64,000 bases of DNA, from positions 248,001-312,000 of the forward strand of contig NZ_JBAJMV010000006.1 in the NCBI RefSeq assembly GCF_036880965.1, written 5' to 3'. Positions 34,147-42,366 of the stretch are shown one piece after another (position 1 is the stretch's first letter; every line of letters begins with the position of its first letter). Position numbers and translations under genes: made by a program. The notes beneath the pieces were generated by a model. It searched no databases, was not told where the DNA came from, and was given only the letters and a program-made list of their open reading frames with translations. Origin of the DNA: JAUASW01 sp036880965 (GTDB lineage Bacteria; Pseudomonadota; Gammaproteobacteria; Burkholderiales; Burkholderiaceae_C).

Positions 34147-34880
34147 CGGTACTTGGCCAGGATGCGCTGTATGCCACCCTCGGCCTGCAGCTCGGCAATG
34201 GCCTTGTCCAGTTCGGCGAGGCTGACCGTGCTGTGGCGCGACAGCGCGCACTGGCTCTGGTAGCTGGAGATCACCAGGGGCGCATGCAGGTCCAGCTTGT
34301 AGCCCCCCAGGCGCATCTGGTATTCGAACTGCAATCGGCCGACGATGGCATGCTGCATGCGCCCCAGGCTGAGCTTGCGCAAATTGGCACCGGCATCCGG
34401 CGCCTCCTCGCGTACGAAGCCGGTGCCCAACTGCTGCTGCATCTCGGGATAGACGAAACCAAGCACGGTGCCGATGCGCTGACCCGCAAGTTCGGCCAGC
34501 TTGCGCGGAGCCGGCACCGTGCGATCACTCAGCAGCCACTGCTCATCGGGCAGGAAGGGGCGACTCCAGGCGGTCACGCCCGGCAACCATTGGGGCAGAT
34601 AGCCGCAGATCAGATCGGCCTGCTGACCATGCAGCAGCTCATCGATGACGCGCTTGCGCGGGAGCACTCGAAAGTTCGCCTCACGGCCGAGCTTCCCAGC
34701 CAAGGCCTGCCCGACATCGAAGTGAATGCCGCCCACCAGGTAGCCCCGTTCGAAGCGCCCCTGTGGCATCTCGGTGCTGTTGTCGACCAGCACATGCAGC
34801 GGCGCCCGCGCATGCGCCAGCGCAGCGCACAGCAGCGCCACCGCCTGCACGACAAGCCAACGACATCGGGCCAGTTTCAT
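34143..34880 (-). CDS. Periplasmic substrate-binding protein (SBP type 3-like)
   Basis: A 245-residue exported protein: signal peptide MKLARCRWLVVQAVALLCAALAHA, then a bilobal binding fold of the amino-acid-binding (SBP_bac_3) kind, with GGIHFDVGQALAGKLG and the C-terminal AIAELQAEGGIQRILAKY signature. There is no partner permease, so it may be an orphan sensor-like or one-off binding protein. ATG 34880 starts the signal peptide; six more codons are possible. It faces the end of cphA with overlapping stop codons. Ligand unknown; polar amino acids such as arginine are plausible but not shown. Confidence 0.7.
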   Translation of the reverse strand: MKLARCRWLVVQAVALLCAALAHARAPLHVLVDNSTEMPQGRFERGYLVGGIHFDVGQALAGKLGREANFRVLPRKRVIDELLHGQQADLICGYLPQWLPGVTAWSRPFLPDEQWLLSDRTVPAPRKLAELAGQRIGTVLGFVYPEMQQQLGTGFVREEAPDAGANLRKLSLGRMQHAIVGRLQFEYQMRLGGYKLDLHAPLVISSYQSQCALSRHSTVSLAELDKAIAELQAEGGIQRILAKYR

Positions 34881-34946
34881 TGAATTACATCCGCACAATC
34901 GGCCTCATGTGCGCATCCTAAGGTAGCGCCTCCACCGCAGACTGAC

Positions 34947-36275
34947 ATGTCTCAAATCCAACCACGCCTTGTATCGCTCGCCTGGCCACTATTTCTCGAA
35001 CTTTGCCTCGGCATCGCGGTGGGCATGCTCGGCACGGCGCTGGCGGCGCGCCTCTCGGACACCGGCGGCGCGGCATTCGCCCTGGCCAACCATGTGGTGG
35101 GCATGCTGTTCATCCTGTTCCGCATCATCGGCGCCGGCGTCAGCGTGGTGATCACGCAAAGCCTGGGCGGCGGCCGCCGCGACCAGGCCGATGCCTTGGC
35201 CCGCGCCGCGCTCGGAGCCAGCACCTGGATGGGCCTTTTCATCGCGGCGCTGGCCTCGCTGGGCGCCGAGCCGCTCCTGCACCTGCTCAACGCGCCGGCC
35301 GAGGTGATACCGCTGGCGCTGCCCCTCTTGCTCGCCCTGGCGCCAGCCCTGCCTCTGGATGCCTGGAACGCCTCGATGGCCAGCGTGATGCGAGCCCATT
35401 TGCGCACCCGCGACACGCTGGCCGTGATCGTCTGCATGCATGCGAGCCATCTGCTGCTGGCCTGGCTGCTGATGCCGCGCATCGGCCTGCCCGGCTTTGC
35501 GCTGGCCATGGGGCTGAGCCGCTTGCTGGGCATCGTGCTGCATCTGTGGCTGTGGCGTGCCCGGCTGAATCTGTGGCCGCGCTGGGGCAACTGGTGGCGG
35601 CTGCCGCGCGCCGAGCTGGCCGCCATCCTCCACATCGGCCTGCCAGGTGCGGCCGAGAACATCGCCTATCGATTGGCCTTCATGGTCAGCGTCGCGGTGG
35701 CCGGCAAGCTTGGCGCCACGGCACTGGCCACGCAGGCCTACACGCAGCAGTTGATGTACTTCGTGCTGTTGGCCGGCCTGGCCACCGGCTTTGCGGCCGA
35801 GATCGTGGTGGGGCACATGATCGGCGCCGGCAAGCTGCACCAGGCCGACAAGCTGGTGCGCAAGGCCATGGGTCGCGGGCTGCTGCTCAGCTTCGCCGTT
35901 GCGCTGTCTGCGGCGCTGGCCGCGCCCTGGCTGTTGCGCATGTTCACCAACGACCCGGAGATCATCGCCACCGGCTGCACCTTGATGTGGATCACGGTGA
36001 TCCTGGAGCCGGGCCGCACCTTCAACCTCGTGGTGATCAATGCCTTGCGCGCCGCCGGTGATGCCCGCTATCCGGTGATGGCCGGTGCGAGCTCGATGAT
36101 CCTTGTGCTGGCAGGCGGCACCTGGCTGCTGGGCCTGCACTGGGGTCTGGTCGGCGTGTGGATTGCGTATGCCCTGGATGAATGGGTGCGCGGCCTACTG
36201 ATGTGGCGACGCTGGGCGCGGCTCGACTGGGTGCCGCACGCCCGGGCAACGCACAGGCGGCTGCGACGCCAGTAG
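34947..36275 (+). CDS. MATE family efflux transporter
   Basis: A 442-residue inner-membrane protein with about twelve helices arranged as two repeats of six, as in MATE (NorM/DinF) multidrug exporters. The two repeats begin near residues 10 and 230, and GAAENIAYRLAFMVSVAVAGKLGATALATQAY is the second repeat start typical of the family. It uses an ion gradient, Na+ or H+, to expel cationic compounds; substrates here are unknown. It is divergent from the periplasmic binding protein and followed by a diguanylate cyclase gene 56 bases on. Confidence 0.88.
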   Translation: MSQIQPRLVSLAWPLFLELCLGIAVGMLGTALAARLSDTGGAAFALANHVVGMLFILFRIIGAGVSVVITQSLGGGRRDQADALARAALGASTWMGLFIAALASLGAEPLLHLLNAPAEVIPLALPLLLALAPALPLDAWNASMASVMRAHLRTRDTLAVIVCMHASHLLLAWLLMPRIGLPGFALAMGLSRLLGIVLHLWLWRARLNLWPRWGNWWRLPRAELAAILHIGLPGAAENIAYRLAFMVSVAVAGKLGATALATQAYTQQLMYFVLLAGLATGFAAEIVVGHMIGAGKLHQADKLVRKAMGRGLLLSFAVALSAALAAPWLLRMFTNDPEIIATGCTLMWITVILEPGRTFNLVVINALRAAGDARYPVMAGASSMILVLAGGTWLLGLHWGLVGVWIAYALDEWVRGLLMWRRWARLDWVPHARATHRRLRRQ

Positions 36276-36331
36276 AAACACCCTGGCTGCCGGCCAGCCA
36301 AACCGTATGCTGGGCTGGTCATGACCGTCGC

Positions 36332-37777
36332 ATGAGATCGATGTCGAGCCCGATAGAAGAAATCCGCCTGCGCCTCCTGCGCTCGGCACTGCTCGTCATG
36401 CTGATAGGCAGCCTGGCCTTTGCTGTCAGCCTGCTGTCCCTGGGCCACATGCCGAGCAGCCGGCTGCTGGGGCCCGGGCTCATCGGCCTGCTCAGTGCCT
36501 ACTGCCTGATTCATCTGCGTCGGCGCCAGCCGGAGCGAACGCTGGCCGTGCTGGCCTGTGGTGGCTGGGCCATCGCCACCGTGATGGGCTATCGCACCGA
36601 GGGCGTGCGCACACCCATCCTGCTCGCCTATCCGATGATCGTGATCTTCGCCGGCTGGCTGCTCGGTGCCCGCTGGGCCAAGGGCTTTGCCGCCGCCTCG
36701 GCGCTGGCCCTGATGGGGATGGCCGGCGGCGAGATGCTGGGCTGGTTGAAGCCGATGGCGCCCATCCATCCGGTCTCCCTGATGGTGGCGCAATGCCTGA
36801 TCCTGGCCGTGGCCACGACGCTGACCCTGAACCTGCTGCGCGTGTTCCAGGAGCGCATGGACGAGGCGCTGCGCCTGGGCCGCCTGGCCGAGCAGAACCT
36901 GGCCATGGCACGTACCCGTGAGCTGGAACTGCAGCGCCTGGTGGAGGCCATGCCCTCCCTGATCTGCCAGTTCGATGCCGACTTGCGCTGCGTGCTGGCA
37001 AACCCGCATTTCACGCGCTTCTTCGGCGTGGCGACCGAGGAGCTGCCCGGCCGCCCCTTGGAGAGCGTGTTTGGCAGCGCCGCATTTGAAGACCAGCGCA
37101 GCTGTTTTCAGCGCGCATTGGCCGGTGAAAGCCTGCGCAGCCAGGCCCGCTTCGGTGTTGGCGAAGGGCCGAGCGAGCATGTGTTCGAGGTCGCACTGGT
37201 GCCGCGGCGCCTGGAAGGCCGCTCGGACGGCGGCTATGCCCTGCTGCACGACGTGACCGAGCGCGAGCGCAGCGCCGAGCGGTTGCGCCAGATGGTCAGC
37301 CAGGACGCGCTGACCGGCATCGGCAACCGCACCCACCTGATGGACCGCCTGGGCCTGGCGCTCAAGCGCAGCGCGCGCCGGCCCCAATGCTTTGCGCTGA
37401 TGATGCTGGACCTGGATGGCTTCAAGCAGATCAACGACGCCCATGGTCATGAGCGCGGCGACCAGCTCTTGCAGAGAGTCGCCCGCACGCTGGCCGACAC
37501 GCTGCGCGCCGACGACACCGTGGCCCGCCTGGGCGGCGACGAGTTCGTGCTGCTGGTCGAAACGCTGCGTGGCACCGAGGACGCGACGTTGATCGCAGCC
37601 AAGGTGGTGGAGCGCATCGCTGCGCTGTCCACCCCCGATGCACCGATCAGTGCGAGCCTCGGCCTGGCCCTGCATCCGCAACACGGTGATCTGGCAGAAG
37701 ACCTGATACGCCGCGCCGATGCCGCGCTCTACCGCGCCAAGGCGACTGGACGCAATCAGTGGCGCCTGGCCGAGTAA
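36332..37777 (+). CDS. Diguanylate cyclase with membrane and PAS domains
   Basis: A 481-residue membrane protein that makes c-di-GMP. Residues 10-175 contain about five to six hydrophobic helices. A short coiled coil (RMDEALRLGRLAEQNLAMARTRELELQ) leads into a PAS domain (about 205-320) and then a GGDEF domain (about 325-481). The active motif GGDEF (401-405) is intact. An RxxD inhibition site (R392-x-x-D395) lies five residues before it, so product feedback is expected. ATG 36332 is chosen; 36341 is an alternative. The output may bear on the pilus genes, but nothing in the sequence links them. Confidence 0.9.
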   Translation: MRSMSSPIEEIRLRLLRSALLVMLIGSLAFAVSLLSLGHMPSSRLLGPGLIGLLSAYCLIHLRRRQPERTLAVLACGGWAIATVMGYRTEGVRTPILLAYPMIVIFAGWLLGARWAKGFAAASALALMGMAGGEMLGWLKPMAPIHPVSLMVAQCLILAVATTLTLNLLRVFQERMDEALRLGRLAEQNLAMARTRELELQRLVEAMPSLICQFDADLRCVLANPHFTRFFGVATEELPGRPLESVFGSAAFEDQRSCFQRALAGESLRSQARFGVGEGPSEHVFEVALVPRRLEGRSDGGYALLHDVTERERSAERLRQMVSQDALTGIGNRTHLMDRLGLALKRSARRPQCFALMMLDLDGFKQINDAHGHERGDQLLQRVARTLADTLRADDTVARLGGDEFVLLVETLRGTEDATLIAAKVVERIAALSTPDAPISASLGLALHPQHGDLAEDLIRRADAALYRAKATGRNQWRLAE

Positions 37778-37832
37778 CTGGCCAAAGCGCTTGCTGCTGC
37801 CCTAGACTGCAGGCCAGCTCTCCGCCTTCACC

Positions 37833-38969
37833 ATGTTCCACGAACAGACGCTGCTGCTGGTTGAAGTCTGCTTCACGCTGCTGACCACGGCGCTGCTCGT
37901 CGCTGCGGCCCTCGGCGTGGGCAAGCAGGCCGAGCTGCGGCTGTGGGCTCTGGGCAATGTCGTGGCCTGCCTGGGCCTGGCGCTCGGGGTACAGAGCGGC
38001 GTGCCCACCTTCATCCATGCGGTGCTCAGCTACGGCTTCATGGGCCTGGGGCAGGCCCTGGTGCTGCGCGGTTTGCGGCTGTACGCGGGGCAAGACCTGT
38101 CCCTCAAGAGCCTGGTCGCGATTGCCGCCGCATCGCTGTTGCTGCCTGCCTACTTCACCTGGGTCGAACCCAGCCTGACCGGCCGCCTGGTGGCCAGCGG
38201 CCTGGGCTTTGCCGCGCTGGACCTGGCCTGCCTGGTCACGCTGCTGCGCGTGCGAGACCGCACCCGGGCCATGATGTGGGTGGCGGCGACCGGCTTCGGT
38301 GTTCTCAGTGCGGCCTTGATCCTGCGGGCGCTCTGGCTGCTCCTGCATGGCGATGCACCGGCCGACCAGGAGCTTGTGGCGAACGGCACGCTCTTCATCA
38401 TTCCGCTGGCCCAGGTCTGCATCGCCTTCGGCCTGGTGCTGATGATCACGCGCCGCTATGCCGAGGAATTGCGCCGGCTCTCGCTGACCGATCGCCTCAC
38501 CGGCGCCTACAACCGCGCCGCGCTAAGCACGCTCGGCCTGCGTCTTCTGCAGCGTGCGCGCCGCTCGGGTCGCGGCGTGGCCGTGGCCATGGTCGATGTC
38601 GATCACTTCAAGCACATCAACGAGAACTTCGGCCATGCTGCGGGTGACGAAGTGTTGCGCCAACTATCGGCGCTGTTGCTCGCGCAATTGCGGCCGGGCG
38701 ATCTGGTGGTTCGCTATGGCGGCGAAGAGTTTCTTTTGCTGCTCGATGGCCTCAATGGAACAACCGCCGAACGCGTCTGCGAACGTGTTCGCAAGCTGGT
38801 GGTCGAGACACGTATCAATCTGCCTAACGCCGAATTGAACTACACGGTCAGCATCGGCCTGAGCAGCTCGGAGGCCAGCGGCCACGAGCTGGAAAAGCTG
38901 ATCAATGCGGCCGATTCGGCGCTGCAAAAAGCCAAGGCAGAGGGCCGAAATCGCGTGCTGCTCGGCTAG
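37833..38969 (+). CDS. Diguanylate cyclase with seven-helix membrane sensor
   Basis: A 378-residue membrane protein. Seven hydrophobic segments fill residues 1-205, followed by RRYAEELRRLSLTDRLTGAYNRA leading into a GGDEF domain. The motif is GGEEF (296-300), an active form, with an RxxD I-site at R287-x-x-D290. It belongs to the common 7TM-type diguanylate cyclases. It lies 55 bases downstream of another GGDEF gene, so both may be in one transcript. The ligand of the membrane domain is unknown. A hairpin follows at 38984-39002. Confidence 0.9.
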   Translation: MFHEQTLLLVEVCFTLLTTALLVAAALGVGKQAELRLWALGNVVACLGLALGVQSGVPTFIHAVLSYGFMGLGQALVLRGLRLYAGQDLSLKSLVAIAAASLLLPAYFTWVEPSLTGRLVASGLGFAALDLACLVTLLRVRDRTRAMMWVAATGFGVLSAALILRALWLLLHGDAPADQELVANGTLFIIPLAQVCIAFGLVLMITRRYAEELRRLSLTDRLTGAYNRAALSTLGLRLLQRARRSGRGVAVAMVDVDHFKHINENFGHAAGDEVLRQLSALLLAQLRPGDLVVRYGGEEFLLLLDGLNGTTAERVCERVRKLVVETRINLPNAELNYTVSIGLSSSEASGHELEKLINAADSALQKAKAEGRNRVLLG

Positions 38970-38983
38970 AGCGACAATCACGC

Positions 38984-39002
38984 CGCCCGAGATGGTCGGG
39001 CG
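38984..39002 (+). other. Hairpin between the GGDEF gene and hupB
   Basis: CGCCCGA (38984-38990) and TCGGGCG (38996-39002) form a 7-bp stem around GATGG. No T-run follows. It may be a weak terminator of the GGDEF gene or part of the hupB leader. Confidence 0.45.
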
Positions 39003-39025
39003 TCATCCCAATGAGACTGTAGACA

Positions 39026-39373
39026 ATGAACAAATCGGAACTGATTGAACACCTGGCCAGCAAGCACGAGATCAGCAAGGCTGAAGCCGGCCGCGTCCTG
39101 GAAACCCTGCTGGACGCCATCGTCACCACCGTCAAGAAGGGTGGCGCCGTCACGATCCCCGGCTTCGGCTCGTTCAAGCAGCACGCCCGTGCCGCCCGTA
39201 CCGGCGTGAACCCGTCGACCGGCGACAAGATCAAGATCGCTGCTGCCAAGCTGCCCAAGTTCACCGCTGGCGCCACCTTCAAGGCCGCCGTGGACCCCAA
39301 GGCTGCCGCTCGCAAGGCCGCCAAGGCTCCGGCCGCTGCCGCCAAGAAGCCGGCCGCCAAGGCCAAGAAGTAA
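39026..39373 (+). CDS. hupB: HU-type DNA-binding protein with basic C-terminal tail
   Basis: A 115-residue HU-family nucleoid protein. The HU fold covers residues 1-90, with the DNA-binding arm GFGSFKQHARAARTGVNPSTG. It is followed by a low-complexity Lys/Ala/Pro tail (AARKAAKAPAAAAKKPAAKAKK). HU with a histone-H1-like tail is common in Burkholderiales and adds nonspecific DNA compaction. The gene is monocistronic: a very strong intrinsic terminator follows 23 bases after the stop. The tail uses repetitive GCC/AAG codons. Confidence 0.93.
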   Translation: MNKSELIEHLASKHEISKAEAGRVLETLLDAIVTTVKKGGAVTIPGFGSFKQHARAARTGVNPSTGDKIKIAAAKLPKFTAGATFKAAVDPKAAARKAAKAPAAAAKKPAAKAKK

Positions 39374-39395
39374 GCAGGCCTCCAGCCTGACGTGC

Positions 39396-39426
39396 AAAGA
39401 GGGCCCAGGGGCCCTCTTTGTTCTTT
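39396..39426 (+). terminator. Intrinsic terminator of hupB
   Basis: AAAGAGGGCCC (39396-39406) and GGGCCCTCTTT (39409-39419) form an 11-bp perfect inverted repeat, followed by GTTCTTT. A classic rho-independent terminator. Confidence 0.9.
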
Positions 39427-39474
39427 CCGGGCCGAGCGCCGGGCCGCTCCCAAGCCGGCCCGCCATGGGCGATG

Positions 39475-39519
39475 TGCTTGCCGCTCGAAACGGCAAGCAT
39501 CCCCGCCCCCTCGGGGGGC
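39475..39519. repeat. Paired hairpins in the hupB/M56 convergent gap
   Basis: TGCTTGCCG (39475-39483) and CGGCAAGCA (39491-39499) form a 9-bp stem. GCCCCC-TC-GGGGGGC (39505-39519) forms another directly after. They lie between the hupB terminator and the convergent M56 gene and probably terminate or stabilise transcripts from either side. A similar C-rich/CCATGGGCG arrangement occurs at 55053-55123. Confidence 0.55.
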
Positions 39520-39547
39520 CGTCCAAGGTACTCCTCGGACGGGGGGC

Positions 39548-41890
39548 TCACCCCTTGTCGAAGCGGTCCAGCGCCTTTTCGACCTGGCCGCGCTCATGGT
39601 CGCTGAGTCGGCGCGCTGCCTTGCGGTAGCGGCTCAGCACCTCAGAGTCAGCCGGCATCTGCTCGGCCAGCGCCTTCAGGACGGTAGCGAGTTCGAAGTC
39701 GGCGCCGATGCGCGGCGTACCCTCCAGGATGGCCAGCGTTGCCGACTTGTCGAGCGGGCCGCGCTCGATCAGTTTCAGCAGTGCTTCGCGCTGATCGAAA
39801 TCACTGCCGATGCGCGTGGCCGATTGCACATAGCTCTCAACCTGCGTCGCCATGTCCAGGTGCGGTGCGATGCTTTGAAGCGCCGTGCGACGGTCGAAGT
39901 CCGAGCCCAGCAGGCTGCTGGCCTGCAGCGCAGCATCCAGCGTGCTCTTGCCCAGGGGCTTGCGCTCCATGAGGTGCTCGATGGCGGTGCGGCGGTCGAA
40001 GTCCGAACCCATGGCCTTCATCACCTTGACCCAGCCCTGCAGCACCTCGGCCTCGTCGGCCTGCTGCGAAGCCAGCGCTTCCAGCACATTGCGGCGGTCG
40101 AAGTCGCTGCCGATGCGTGCGGTCGTGCGCAGCAGGCTCACCTGCTGTGCGGCGGGCAAGGTCTGGTGTTCGACCATGGCGACCAAAGCGGTGCGGCGGT
40201 CGAAGTCGGAGCCCATGCCGTCCACCGCAGCGAGCACACGCTCGATGGCGGGTGGCGGCAGGTCGCCGACATCGCGCAGGTTCAGCAGTGCTTCAACACG
40301 GGCGCGACGGTGGAAGTCGCTGCGCGGCTTCTCGATGTCGGCCAGCACGGCATCGACGCCGCCCTTGGCATGGAGCTTCTTCACCCGCTCGTCGGCGCTG
40401 ACCATGACGTCGGCCATGTGGCGGACCATGGTCTTCAGCCATTCGCTGCCCACGGCATCGAGCTGCTGGGCCTTGCCATCGACGCTGTAGCTCTTCTTCA
40501 GCGCGCCGCCGGGCTGGCTCTCGATCAGCACCTCGCGATGGACGCCGCCACGCTTCTCGCTGATCCGTACCGTGCCCGCGAGGCCGATGATCTCGTCTTC
40601 GGCCTCGTTGAAATGCAGATCGCCACCGCGTACGTTGACGCGGGTGGAGCCATTCTGATCGTTGGTAACGATGCGGGTACCCTTGTGGAAGCTGACGCCG
40701 TCCTGCAGCTCGAGCACCCAGTCGGCATCGATCTTGCCCAGCACCACGGCCGGAACCGCCACCGCGCCAAACAGCGCAGCGAGCACGCCGCCTAGCGCCA
40801 GCCAGCGCCATTTGAATTTCTTGGCCACCAGGCCTTCCTTGCCTTCTTCCATGGGGGTCTCCTCCATCAGTGAACGGATGCGCTGCAGGAGCGCCGAATC
40901 GGGCCTGGCCATTGCCGCTGCCAGACGCGGCGCGCTGCCGCGGCGCTGGACGATCTGCTCGGCGCAGGCATAGAGACTTTCGGCCAGCGCCTGGGGCTGG
41001 CCCGAGGCCTGGGCAGCCCAACGGTCGCAGGCCAGCTCGGCCAGCGCATCGAGCCGGCGCAAGGCCAGGTGATTGAGCGGCTGCAGCCAGCCCAGGGCCG
41101 CCGCCCATTGGCCTGCCAGGCGCCAGGCCGGGTCGCGACGCAAGAGGTGGGCGATCTCGTGCGCCAGCACCGCCTCGCACTGGCCGGCATCGAGCTTGAC
41201 TGCCAGCCAGCGCGGCAGGCAGATCGCGCCACCCGGCGCCACCAGCGGGCTGTGCCAGCCTTCGCTCATGCGCAGCGTAGGCGTGGGCAGGCCAGCCAGA
41301 CCGGCCAGGCGTTGCGCAGCCTGCTGCCAGCTAGGCTCGCCGGCCGGGCTCAGCCGCCGCACGCGCCAGCGCAGCGCCGCAAGTCGCAGGCCCAGCAGAA
41401 TCAAACTGCCCAAGGCCACGATGGCCCATGCCACGGTCAGGGCGCCGGCGGCATTGCTGAACGAAGCGCCGAGGGCCACGTCTTGCCGGCTGACGGGCTC
41501 AGGCACAGGTGTGTGTGCGGCGCTCTCCACGGCGGTGGGCACGGCCCCTGGCGCAAGCTTCGCATCGACCACAGGGCTTGCTGTCGGTGGCATCTCGTCG
41601 GCTGCATCGACCGCAGGCTCCACCGCTGCCAGCACCAGGCCAACGCTGCGCTGCTCCTCCGAGCGACGGACCTCGGCCGGCAACTGCTCGAAGGCGGCCA
41701 TCAGCGGCGGCGCCAATGCCTGGGCGGTGGCGCTGAGCAGGCCGCCGAACAGGGCAATCCGCCACATCAGTTCGCGCACGGTCAGCGAACGCTGCAAGGC
41801 GGGATGGCGTTCCAGCAGCATCGCGCCACCAAGCAGCGCCGTGCTGTGCAGGAGATAGTTGAGCAGCCAGCCGGCCAGTGCTTCAAGCAT
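39548..41890 (-). CDS. BlaR1-like M56 membrane metallopeptidase with SDFDRR repeat domain
   Basis: A 780-residue inner-membrane peptidase. It has helices near 5-25, 42-62 and 150-170. The zinc site is H244-E-I-A-H248 with ELACD (285-289) as the third ligand region, and a further membrane helix spans about 363-385. The cytoplasmic M56 domain matches BlaR1/MecR1. In place of a penicillin-binding sensor, the periplasmic part (390-780) carries seven repeats centred on SDFDRR, starting at residues 524, 561, 595, 629, 663, 696 and 730. That period of about 34 residues suggests a helical solenoid. It overlaps its BlaI-type repressor gene by eight bases. Presumed job: sense an envelope signal and cut the repressor. 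Confidence 0.88.
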   Translation of the reverse strand: MLEALAGWLLNYLLHSTALLGGAMLLERHPALQRSLTVRELMWRIALFGGLLSATAQALAPPLMAAFEQLPAEVRRSEEQRSVGLVLAAVEPAVDAADEMPPTASPVVDAKLAPGAVPTAVESAAHTPVPEPVSRQDVALGASFSNAAGALTVAWAIVALGSLILLGLRLAALRWRVRRLSPAGEPSWQQAAQRLAGLAGLPTPTLRMSEGWHSPLVAPGGAICLPRWLAVKLDAGQCEAVLAHEIAHLLRRDPAWRLAGQWAAALGWLQPLNHLALRRLDALAELACDRWAAQASGQPQALAESLYACAEQIVQRRGSAPRLAAAMARPDSALLQRIRSLMEETPMEEGKEGLVAKKFKWRWLALGGVLAALFGAVAVPAVVLGKIDADWVLELQDGVSFHKGTRIVTNDQNGSTRVNVRGGDLHFNEAEDEIIGLAGTVRISEKRGGVHREVLIESQPGGALKKSYSVDGKAQQLDAVGSEWLKTMVRHMADVMVSADERVKKLHAKGGVDAVLADIEKPRSDFHRRARVEALLNLRDVGDLPPPAIERVLAAVDGMGSDFDRRTALVAMVEHQTLPAAQQVSLLRTTARIGSDFDRRNVLEALASQQADEAEVLQGWVKVMKAMGSDFDRRTAIEHLMERKPLGKSTLDAALQASSLLGSDFDRRTALQSIAPHLDMATQVESYVQSATRIGSDFDQREALLKLIERGPLDKSATLAILEGTPRIGADFELATVLKALAEQMPADSEVLSRYRKAARRLSDHERGQVEKALDRFDKG

Positions 41891-42281
41891 GACGACCTCC
41901 GCGGCGAGCCAGCAGGGCCCGCATCTTGGCCAGATCGTCCTCGCCGATCTCGCCTTCGCTGAGCAGATGGCTCATCAGCCGGCTGGGCTCACCCTGGAAA
42001 AGATTGCTCAGGAGGCCGGACACCATGGAGCGCTGCACCTCGGGTTCGTCCACCGCCGCGCGGTAGCGCAGCTGGCGGCCGTCGCGGCTGGCGCTGATCA
42101 TGCCCCGCTTCTCCAACCGGGTCAGCAGCGTGGCCACCGTCGTGTGCGCCAGCGCGCGGCCCGCTTCATGCAGGGCTTCCACCACTTCGGCCGTACTCGC
42201 TTCGCCGCGCTCCCACAGCACGCGCATCAGCGCCAGCTGCAGCTCGCTGAGGGCCAGGTCATTGCTCTTTTCTTCGTCCAT
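41883..42281 (-). CDS. BlaI/MecI/CopY family repressor
   Basis: A 132-residue winged-helix repressor. It opens LSELQLALMRVLWERGEASTAEVVEAL and continues AHTTVATLLTRLEKRGMI, the standard BlaI/MecI DNA-binding domain, and then a helical dimer domain that the M56 protease would cleave. It is the first gene of a two-gene operon with the M56 peptidase. Directly upstream is a pair of CTACA-N2-TGTAG boxes matching MecI/BlaI half-sites, so it almost certainly represses its own operon. No beta-lactamase gene is adjacent, so the regulated output is probably something else. Confidence 0.9.
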   Translation of the reverse strand: MDEEKSNDLALSELQLALMRVLWERGEASTAEVVEALHEAGRALAHTTVATLLTRLEKRGMISASRDGRQLRYRAAVDEPEVQRSMVSGLLSNLFQGEPSRLMSHLLSEGEIGEDDLAKMRALLARRGGRHA

Positions 42282-42290
42282 GGGTCTCTT

Positions 42291-42316
42291 CTACAGATGT
42301 AGTACTACAAATGTAG
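42291..42316 (-). promoter_or_regulatory. Double BlaI-type operator
   Basis: Two 12-bp boxes in direct repeat, CTACAGATGTAG (42291-42302) and CTACAAATGTAG (42305-42316), are separated by TA. Each is a CTACA/TGTAG dyad, the TACA/TGTA core known for MecI and BlaI. They lie 9-35 bases upstream of the repressor start codon, where bound repressor would cover the promoter. Confidence 0.88.
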
Positions 42317-42366
42317 AAGAGATTCGGCACGCTGCACAAGTGACTTACGGCAGGGTCCCCAAAAAA

